NCBI GenBank assembly: GCA_028456385.1
Contig: JALNQF010000008.1
Location: forward strand, 496,001 to 560,000
Source of the DNA: Ophiosphaerella korrae
Lineage: Eukaryota > Ascomycota > Dothideomycetes > Pleosporales > Phaeosphaeriaceae
DNA: 64,000 nucleotides
Direction of reading: 5' to 3'
Part shown: piece by piece, positions 55,258 to 64,000 of the stretch
How positions within the stretch are numbered: the stretch's first letter is position 1
Layout of the letters: each line of letters begins with the position of its first letter
Made by a program: the position numbers and the translations under genes
The notes under the pieces: model-generated
What the model saw: only the letters and a program-made list of their open reading frames with translations
Told to the model about the DNA's origin: nothing
Database searches by the model: none

Positions 55258-57216
55258 TTACTTTTTCGGAAACGGGGCGGGAGGTTGTTCGCGATCACGA
55301 ATAACATCTTGGTCAATCGGCTCTAAGATGGGGAACTGCTGGGTGGGGTCATAAGTCCCGACCCATTCCCTCGTAAGGGTCTGTCGCTTGCGGACCTTAG
55401 GCTAGAACAGTTAGCTAAGTGAACGTATAGGATTATTATTTTGAGACCATTAAAGACGACGTGTAAGTTGAGGATCATTAATTATGACATACCTTAACGC
55501 TCACAGCACCCTTGCGGGGCGGGACGTCGACCAACTTGACCATGCCCGGAGTAACGCGAATAAAGGAGACAGCTTGAGCGGTGTGGACGGTGGGCTCTTC
55601 GTCGAGGTCGATGCTGCTTCTAATTGAAACGAGGTCGTCGTCATCCCCACTATCTTCCCTTTCAATATTACCTCTGAGCGTGATAGCCTCAAAGTCTGCT
55701 TTCATTTTCTCGTGTGACGCCTTTAGAATGGCGATGTCCTGGTCCAGAGACAGCTTGCTTGCATGCATCTTGTTGAATGTAGCCTCGTGTTCTTTGATCT
55801 TGGACTTTGCTGCATCGAGAAAGCCGTCTTCAATCGGCAGCGTAGGAATACAAATAGGCGCTTGTGGTGAGGGCCTTGCCTTACTGAGCGACACAGGCGT
55901 ACCATGCACAAGGTAGTCTTCTTGTTCGGTAGAACCGTGCTTTACGACTATTTCGTGCTCGCATGCCTTCATCACGATCTCAGTGGCATCTAGGAGGCGA
56001 TCTTCTACAGCCTGAAGCGGGCTACGCGTTTGCAATGCGATCATCTGTTGAATGTTGCCCTCGTCCAAGTTCATCGGGGTGGCTGAACGGTCATGTTCTT
56101 TCTCATGAAATGAGGCTAGGCCATGCTCAGAGCCTTCCTCTGTTGGGGAGAGATCACCATCATCAAGCTCGTATTGGCCATGGTACGGTATGAAAGTTGA
56201 CTCGATGCGCGATTGTACTAGTATGGTTGCATCGTGGTAACCATCCTGGGCGTATTCAGAAATTACGTCTAGCTCGGTATTGTCCCCACCCTCGCGATAA
56301 GTAGAGCCCATATCATCGTTGGAAGCCTCGGTTATTGGCGTCATTCTTTCCAGCGGTTTAGCAATCTTCTTCTTTTGCTTGCGATGACGCACTGGCAGCT
56401 CAGGCGCGGGCTCGACATGCACTTGGGGCGGTTCAGATAAGTCTCGGAATGGGTAGTTTGGCTGATTGTAACCGATTCTAGAAACGTAGTTAGTGTCTTC
56501 CTCTGCCTTGCTCGACAGTGGAAACGGTGCGAGAGTGTATCTAGGAGCTCGCGTCTTTGGACTGGAATTATGTGGAGTCAGGGAGTCTAACAAATGTTTG
56601 GCTTTCTTCTTCCAAGACTTTTTTGATTTTGGGGAGTCTCTCTCGACACCTTCCTCTCGAAACTTGCTGTTCAGAGATGTTGTTGAAGCTGAGTGAACGG
56701 GTGAAGCGTGCTGCTGTGTCCAGCCGTATGGGATTTGGGGAAAGTCATCGTTGACGCCATCGAGATCGCCGTTAGGCTGAAGTGCTGGAAAGGCAGGAAC
56801 AGCTGGGGGCTCGATTTTGACGCCTAGAATCTTCGCTGCTTTGGTTGGAGTCGTGGGAGGTAGAGAAGTCTCTGGGTGAGGTTGCTGAGCAGGCTCTTTG
56901 TTAAGTTTGAAACCTGGTTTCCTCCTGCCCTCACCCTTGGCCTTGCCTGCATCCGAGGCACTTGGTGAAGCTGGAGCAGCTGAGACATAGTCAGAGCTCT
57001 GGGCGACTGTGAACCCATTCGGGGGATCTATTGCAGTCAGACTCAGAAACTTGCATATGTCATTGGAGGAAACATACAGAAGTTCATCATTGGCCACGAT
57101 GAGGGATAGTCACCCGCACTATCTGTAGGCCCTCCATTGAGGGCAGGCGCATTTTGAGATCGAGGAACGCTTGAGCGGCGAGTCAAACGACGACGTGAAC
57201 GTGAACTACCCGCCAT
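55258..57216 (-). CDS. Unknown disordered protein with conserved ends
   Basis: Three exons on minus: 57114-57216, 55493-57027 and 55258-55401, 593 residues; not recognised. The N-terminus MAGSSRSRRRLTRRSSVPRS is basic. Most of the body is Pro/Ser/Glu-rich with a Lys-rich nuclear-type patch (SKKSWKKKAKHLLDSLTPHN) and RKQKKKIAKPLE. A coiled-coil-like segment (FLDAAKSKIKEHEATFNKMH, continuing SKLSLDQDIAILKASHEKMK) lies at about 425-480. The last exon gives PKVRKRQTLTREWVGTYDPT and a Pro-rich end. The joint at 57113/57028 (86-nt intron, branch CTGAC) was inferred because the two frames differ and only this pair keeps phase. It may be nuclear; function unknown. Confidence 0.68.
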
Positions 57217-57825
57217 CTTGACAGCTGACGATCGATTCGTCACCAAAAGGCTCGAGCAACGCGGCTCTCAATAAGTGGAAGATGGTGCAGGTAGGATGTG
57301 ATGTTGCAATTGCGGTGATAGGTTGAGTAGAGTAGCGTGATTACTTCTGGTGGGGGTTTTGTTATGAGCAGTGCGTCAGTGAGGTCACCAGCAAACGCCT
57401 TGATGCCCGGCGAAGAAAGAGGAAGGAACAGCATCAACATGGCGTTGTCAAGCTTAAGGTGTGAGACTGAGATTGAAGACAATAGAGTATTCGTACTATG
57501 AATGCATCAAATCATGAGATATTACAGTGGGCGTGGGACTACTTTTTAAGCATATTTAAAGGTAGACATTGAGAAATGACTATAGAAAACTAGAACTAAC
57601 AAGTAAAAAGGCTGTGATACGCAAAATATAGATTGGATAACTACAGCACACATGAGTCTAGAAAACGCGTATGCAAATAGATCTTGGGGGTATACTGCCA
57701 ATGTGCGACCGTGCCTCTGCTTGTGTTGCGACCGCCCTGTGCGCCAAATGCTCTAAGTCCAAATAAATGTCACGTAGCACACTCTTGTCTCTCCACACGA
57801 AACTTAGACAACTTGTAACATCACC
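57217..57825. other. Intergenic: upstream of 57.2-kb gene and 3' flank of lipase
   Basis: 609 bp of AT-rich sequence without gene signal. Confidence 0.4.
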
Positions 57826-60800
57826 CTATTTGCCAGCGTGGTCTAGCTTGTCTCTCGGGTGTTCTAGACTGAGCCGAGCAACCTGCTCGCTCAGAAAACT
57901 TTCCCTTCTCCCCTTACTCGCTTCAGGAGAATTCGATGCACTCTTGTCTAACGACTTCCTCACTCCTAACCCCACCTCACCAATATTCCCAGATGGCGTT
58001 TTTGGCGGGCTTACCGTTTGTCCACTTTCAGCAAGAAAATGGGATGGTCCACCGAGTGACTGAAGCGAGTCTGGTTCATGGGTTGATGAGCTGGATTTGC
58101 GGGACTTGCCACTTGGGCTCACGCCTAACCCACGATGGACTTCAATAGGTATAGGAGTTGGTCGGCGAGTAAGAAAATCAGAAATGTCTGCATCGCTAGT
58201 GCCTTTCCCTGGTGGCGATGAGGGCGAGGTCGGCATCTTTGGGTTATTGAGTTGTAGGAACTTCTGTATCGCGTTACGGTCATCGTTCTCATCGTCTTCG
58301 TCACTGGTGGCGCCAAAGTATGCATCCCAATCCCCAGACCCGATGCTTCGCGTACTTCCAACACTTCGAGCACTATCCATGGTGTTTGTCCGCCTCGGAG
58401 CTTTGTCGTGGCTTTTGAGTGGTGACAGTTCATCTGGCGCTTCTCTGAGCTCACTCTCCGTGCGCTCAGTAGGCGGTTGCGAACTCTCCTGCCCTTTGAC
58501 ATGTTCGCCATCTTCTTGAACAGGTACTTGGACACCTTGCGCGCGGTCAATGGCCGGTTCATCCTCATCTCGTGTTTGGGCTGAGTACGTATCCGCAAAG
58601 TGCGTATCGCAGAGATGCTTGACAACAGGCCAGCCGTATGCGTTAGCAAACATGCGACGAACAATCATATTATTATGTGCATCGGGTTCTAGACGGACAA
58701 GAACCTTCCGCCAGGACAGATCTCTGTGATAGGCACGTGCAATCTTCTCCTCAACGCGCATCTGACCTTCTTCAGCGCTAGCAACTGATCCTTGTGATGC
58801 ATTACTCTGGATTGACATTGTCCGACCATTGTTTCTCTTTTTTCCTGGTGGAGGCGGGATGTCCTCCGGGTGATATATACGATCGTGAAAGATCGTGCGT
58901 GCTCGGGTGGATGGATCCACGATCCAGGATTGAGGTGGGACTGGTGGGTTGATAAGATCACCTGCTGATTCGAAAATCGTCGTCTTCGGTGGCGCTCGCG
59001 AGCTCTTTGGGTTATTCACGATAGAGTCACCGCGAGTCGCCTGTGGCCTCTTCCTATTATTGATAACGCGCAGCGACGATGTGCCAGATGAAGAATTCTC
59101 TTCTTCATCATCCTTATGAATTGTCTGGCTTCGGTTGAACATTTTCTTGTCTTTTGCTGTGTGTTTGCCAGTTGGTCGGATGTAACTCCACCACTGCATC
59201 AGCGTATTTTGTGGTTGGAAGTATTGCCTATCATCGTCATCGATGTCATTTTTTTGCCCGTCAACAAACTGATGCTCTCCAGGGCCTGCGGCAGCTTGTG
59301 CTGCATCATCCTGGTTCGTGATATCTGCGCTGGGTAAAGGTACTGTGGTATCATCACCGTTGAATGAAGGTGACACTGCGCCTTCGCTCTCATCATCCGA
59401 GAATGCGACCTTTGATGGATTCGGTGACGCATTTTGACCCGTCAGTTGCCCAAAACCCCAAACTGCAACAGTCCCAATAAGCCCGTTTTCCCTACGTGCC
59501 TTGTCTACTCGTCCAAGGCCTCTCCAATCAAGAAATAACAAACAGCTTGTGCGAAGTGGGACAATGCCGTCATTAACGACATTGGAGTAAAGTGTTCGAT
59601 TCCGGAATTTGCGCAGCACGAGGTGGGCCGGTCCCGTAGGAAGGACACGAAGTAATGGCTTGGCACCAGGGTCTTCTTGATCAGGTTGATTCGGAGTCTG
59701 GCTCCCAAAAACACTGCTCACGGCAGTCCACCCACTTTTTGCTATTGTAGGAGCCCTCCATGTCAGTCCAAGGTCTTGCCCGGTTCTACCTACCAGACCA
59801 AAGTCCAAGGCGAACTTGACGTACATGGGGTTCTCGTTACTGAGGCCTAGCATTGGAGATGCCATAGTGATAAAGTTGATGGGTTTGATCTTGTCGAAAA
59901 ATTGCGGAGAGTGCTTATGAATGTACGCAACAGCGTAGGTCTGAACGAGTCCGCCCAGCGAGTGACCGATAAAGCTAATGCTTGTGAATTTGTACGCACG
60001 TTGAGTTTTTGGTGCTGCTGGTCGATGAATAGTGCTGTGTTTGTGCGGTGGTATGCCTTTATCTGGTTGATCTTTGACCGGCGAGAACGTACTCGATATC
60101 TTTTGTCCTACAGACTTCTTGACAGGGATAAATGGCTGATCTGGATATGTGAGCTGTAGGACGTACTTGGCCAGTCGTTTGCCGAGGTATTGAATTCCAC
60201 GCTCAGTCTTGATTACATTGCCATCAAAGCCGCGGACGATGACTTCTTCTTCGTCATCGTCATCTTCTTTTTGGTCCGGCATGTCCTCTTGACCACCGGA
60301 TAAGGGAGCAGTGGAGGCATGTCCTTCCTCCTGGAACTGAAGTTTTGCTGTTCTCTCTTCTTGCCGCCTCTTCCTCCGGTCTTCCCGAGCCTGTCTTGCT
60401 GTCGCGTCGATGCTTTCTTTCAAGTAGAGCATATCTGCACCAAGATTGCTGTGGAGCCCATGTGTCACAATTACGAGATGTATATGTTTCTGCTTGCCAT
60501 TATCCGTGGGCTGTTCATGGTGGGCGCCTTGAGACCGCGGCCTCTTGCCGTGATCTTCTTCATCCTTGGACTCTGGCAGTGCAGGCTTGTTCCACAAACT
60601 TGTAGTGTCATCCACTACGAGCCTAACGGCCTTGGAGTAGACACCTTTTGGCTGTGCAGGGTGATTTGAAACATGCTTCTTGCTTCCTTGTTGGTGATCT
60701 TGGACCTTGCCAGGGGTTCCATGGCTGTTCCCGGTCACGGCAGTGAAGCCCAAATCTAAAGATCGCTCGTCACGAGCCACGAGCAGCTCGTAGCTCACAG

Positions 60801-61294
60801 AAGCCGAGTTGGAGAAGATGATTTGTGAGGCGACCTCGATTATCCAGGTGGCGCTCTTGGGCGAGCCGTCATCATTCCTGCTCTCATCACCCTGTCTGAT
60901 ATGTTCCGGCACCGTCAGCCTGGCGTTCCAGTATCCGCCCGCCTTGACGTTGGGCTCAAATTCAGGGTTTCCGTAGAGCCTGGGGGATTCTGCCTTTTTA
61001 TTTGGGTTGAAGGTCGAGGGATAGGCAGCGACATGAATGGTATAGGGCCCGTGGAGGTAGGCGGCGCGCAAGGGAATTGCAGAAGTGTTCCGTATCCGGA
61101 CATGCAGGAAGGCGGGCGAAGGCAGTATGCGGTCTTCGGAAGGCGTGTACGTGACGGTGTATCTGCATCTCAGGTCTTAGCACTCGATCCGAAACAATTT
61201 TTGGTAACCTCCGCGGCGCCGGTGCAGCCATATCTAGCACATACCTCACCACCTCGCCCACCCTGACACTCCCCGTTTGGTGCAGCAGCAGCAT
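57826..61294 (-). CDS. DUF676-family putative serine esterase/lipase (ROG1-like)
   Basis: Two exons: 61245-61294 and 57826-61162, 1128 residues. It opens with MLLLHQTGSVRVGEVVRYTV across the intron, a beta-sandwich N-terminal region typical of long fungal DUF676 proteins. The esterase domain has HLVIVTHGLHSNLGADMLYL (oxyanion His-Gly) and the nucleophile elbow SFIGHSLGGLVQTYA (Ser in GHSLGG near residue 415). The later segments LYSNVVNDGIVPLRTSCLLF and HDRIYHPEDIPPPPG are also typical. A 300-residue acidic Ser-rich C-terminus follows. Relatives are lipid hydrolases such as Rog1 acting on membranes or lipid droplets. An ATG at 61429 would add 45 residues; I prefer 61294 by family. Confidence 0.88.
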
Positions 61295-62592
61295 CCTGAT
61301 GGCCCGTCGTCGCTCGGCTTCCAGCTGCCTCCGCGGTTGTGTTCCGCACAGGAAATAAGACGACTCTGGTCGTGTGCTACCGGCGTCCGGAGTTTGCGCA
61401 AGTTGATAAGTGCGAGGTGTGAGCAGCATCTAGCGGACCCAGCGGATAGCCAAAAAGCCAATAGCGTGATGAGACCCTACAACGCGTCATAGGCCGTTGG
61501 TATTCAACGGTACCCCGAGGATGCGGATGGGCGTGTCTGATTCCAGCGCGTGTCCTCTGCCCTTGGTCCTCTTCGGTCTGGGCGCTTGGAGTCCTCTAAT
61601 CAGCGGCGAGCGTTTGATTCGAGCGTGAAGAAATTCGGGCAAACTGTATGTCCAAGCTAATGCTTCCAGAGCTTCACGGGGATGCCAGTGTAAAAGGCAT
61701 ATCTGGACATGGTCACGCTGTGCGCTCTTCCCTGGGACTAGATGGCCGTTGCACGTCATTGCTCGTGTCGCGTGGTTCCAGGCCTCCCCTGGTATGCATG
61801 GCATGGCGCCTCACGAGACAACCAGGCATGGACTATTCACATCTCTACACAACACCCTCGCGGATTCCAAATGATATTCTATATGTGCTACCTATGCACG
61901 AGTAACTGGTTGTATAACTAGATAACGGAGGCTAGCTCCTGCACGGCTACTTGGCAGTCTGGCTTGGAAAAATGCCCTTGGTCATGCATGTCCCGCCTTC
62001 ATCTCATCTTCACATCTCGTACCCAGCCTCATTCTCTGTCCCATGGAGTTGCCACCGAAATGCGCTTGTCTGTTCAACATATTCAAGATTAGAAATAACG
62101 TGTGAATGCTCCATACTTGAATTTCTTCATGCTGGTTATAAGGTGTCGAATCAACTGCTAAGCCTTGTCATACTGCATCGGCCCACTGAACTTGCGATGG
62201 CCGACACACCAGAAGAATCTTCACTCTGACTACGCCAGCGCCATGAGCCTGAAAGTATTGTACTTCGCTTTTCGTCCAATCCAATGATCCAACGCGGTAT
62301 CGTGTTTCCGTCAATATTGCTGTCGTGCACCTTGAACCTCAACGTGATTAACCATATGCAGTGTATGAATATTGTACAGGAGCCAATTGTGATAATTCCA
62401 GAACAAATATCAATAACAGGGCTGTTACTTCGTACATGGGGCATTTTGAGAATTGAAGTAATTAAAGAGCACATTAGACCTTATATACTGGTAGGGATGA
62501 GATCCAAAGCTGCTCTAGTTACTACCTCTTCCTTTCAACCTTTGCTAGCCAGAGTCGTGAAAGGGTGGATCTGGTGAGTACTGGCCGCAAAA
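61295..62592. other. Intergenic between lipase promoter and 62.6-kb gene 3' flank
   Basis: 1.3 kb. Frames on both strands are short and unstructured. Nothing recognised. Confidence 0.4.
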
Positions 62593-63535
62593 TTAGGAAG
62601 ATGAGCCTCCTCCACCAGATCTTGAAGCTGATGAGGAGAGAGTTGATCCTCGTTGACGATGGGCTGTTGTTGGCCCGCTAGGGATGCTGGATACCTGTCC
62701 GCGACCAGACGTAGGTGATCCCATTGAGTTGCCGATCCCGGATAACGAGCCAAATACTAGTAAAGTTAGTAAATAATGATAAGGGAGAAGCTAAGAATAC
62801 ATGCCGCGGCCAGCACTGGCTGAGCTCTTAGTAGAATCACTGGGGCTTGATGCCATACTGAAAGCTAGTAGATATTAGTGAGTCATTCATTCGCCAGTGA
62901 GACGGAGGTGTGGTACATACTTGTGCTCCGTGGCGGCATGCTCGTGTCGAATGGGCTCGGGTCTTGGCCAACGTATTCTTCTTGGACATCTACACTAGTT
63001 AACAATTAAGAAATAGTAGTTGAAGGCCAAGGGGAACTTACCATCGAGTATGTCCTCGTCACCAGAGAGGTGCTGACGACTGGCTACGAATGTTTGCTCA
63101 ACCTGAGCAATCTGGTCGAAATGCCGCTGGAAAGGTTCAAATCTTGCTCGTCCATCGTCGTCGGCTAGCAAGTTGACCCGGCAGCCACCTTGGGAACCCA
63201 ACCGCCAGACATGATGACCCATTTCTGCTTCATATCGAGCCTCAAGTTCTGTGCAGCGTACCCATCTACGGCCAATGACTTGGTGTACTAGATACTGGTC
63301 TTGCCTGCGATTGCCCCACAGAGGGTTAGTCCAGTATGCCGTCTCTTTTGTCAACCCGTCACCGCGGTTGATAGATTGTCTCCGCGATCTAAGGGCAGCC
63401 GAGGATTAGTGCTTTGCTCTCGAAGAGGCTCTGCTGATGATCCACTCACTTATTTGACCCCGGCGATTTGTGCCCCTGGCCACCTTTGTCACCCCCGCCA
63501 CGAGGTGGAGGTGGAGGGCCTGCTGCCGCTGACAT
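62593..63535 (-). CDS. Unknown small protein with Pro/Gly-rich start and Ser/Gly-rich tail
   Basis: Five exons on minus: 63450-63535, 63042-63388, 62921-62989, 62805-62864 and 62593-62756, 241 residues; not recognised. It begins MSAAAGPPPPPRGGGDKGGQ. A folded middle (about 35-150) has AYWTNPLWGNRRQDQYLVHQ, ELEARYEAEMGHHVWRLGSQ and a possible helix RFEPFQRHFDQIAQVEQTF. The C-terminus is Ser/Gly-rich, ending SGGGGSSS. Composition continues smoothly into the last exon only if intron 4 starts with GC at 62804 (GCATGT); a GT four bases later would give an unrelated short tail. The last junction is therefore uncertain. It may be a lineage-specific gene. Confidence 0.6.
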
Positions 63536-64000
63536 GATCTTGGCAGTCAAGAGGAAGAATAGCAGTAATCTGAATGAGGGTATATATATGATGAGGTAGG
63601 GCGCTTTCGACTTGCCAGTTGAACAGTCAGGCTGACAATTGTGGTTGTGGATTGACTAAAGTACACTGAAGCAGCACTGTGGTGGATTGAAATACCTTCG
63701 GGGGTGGCGCCAGCGGATTCATTCATTCCCCGTTTGTACAACATGGATCAAGGGGATGCGAATATTTTTCGTTGCATCACCCTCACTATTAGTGCGTGGG
63801 GGGGGGGGGGGGGGGCATCGTAACGAGGGAAAGTTGCCTATCCGTTTGTCCATGAAGAGGTTCGAGCTTGTAATAGCGGAAACAAGGAAAGTAACGGTAG
63901 GAGAAGGAAATCAATGGCGCAGGGATGTTACTCCTTGTGCCGATGAACATTCGAACTGATCGACCCCTGAATAACTAGGTACGCTCTACAGTGTGATCCT
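63536..64000. other. Upstream region of the 62.6-kb gene, with poly-G run
   Basis: 465 bp to the window edge. An uninterrupted 18-base G run lies at 63798-63815. No gene recognised. Confidence 0.45.

Noticed and set aside
1..64000. CRISPR array, bacterial operons or integrated virus
   Set aside because: No regularly spaced repeats and no viral or bacterial-type genes; spliced eukaryotic genes cover the window.

Overview
This window is nuclear DNA of a filamentous ascomycete. Genes are compact, lie on both strands, and carry short introns (about 47-140 nt) with fungal branch points such as GCTAAC. Protein content (PL3 pectate lyase, SFL1-type HSF, fungal OPT, HGH1, DUF2458 and COX14-domain proteins) fits a Dothideomycete, probably Pleosporales; that placement is my inference from protein style, not a database result. 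I support 28 genes, one cut by the left edge. Most are spliced, and their exons were assembled by reading splice sites and checking frame across every junction.

Layout. 1-6.8 kb: a partial RG-rich protein (possibly a CutA/Cid-type nucleotidyltransferase) divergent from TFIIF alpha, then an MFS transporter converging tail-to-tail on HGH1. 8-16.5 kb: an unknown 736-residue protein with a hydrophobic tail, an OPT oligopeptide transporter and a BCS1-like AAA ATPase. 16.9-24.7 kb: an RRM protein with micro-exons, a nitrilase-superfamily hydrolase, a stand-alone EthD protein and eIF3 subunit L. 25-34 kb: a coiled-coil protein, a nucleolar RRM protein (NOL8-like), a small membrane protein, a COX14-domain protein, a DUF2458 protein and a putative GPI-anchored wall protein. 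34.9-46.7 kb: SFL1-type transcription factor, F-box protein, XPT1-type phosphoribosyltransferase, a TBC RabGAP and an E2 enzyme. 47.6-55 kb: acyltransferase-3, a gene-poor AT-rich stretch, a secreted PL3 pectate lyase, a 299-bp MITE with a perfect 8-bp target duplication, and a BTB protein. 55-64 kb: a conserved unknown, a DUF676/ROG1-type lipase and a small Ser/Gly-rich unknown.

The genes do not form an operon-like or biosynthetic cluster. They are mainly housekeeping functions (transcription, translation, protein folding, mitochondria, ubiquitin, membrane traffic), with one accessory-looking island at about 49-53.8 kb. I found no convincing new multi-gene system. The best novel signals are the intact hAT-like MITE beside the pectate lyase, a decayed inverted-repeat element at 20.8-21.2 kb, up to three GC-AG introns (one with a tandem CAGCAG acceptor), a 10-nt micro-exon and several orphan proteins.
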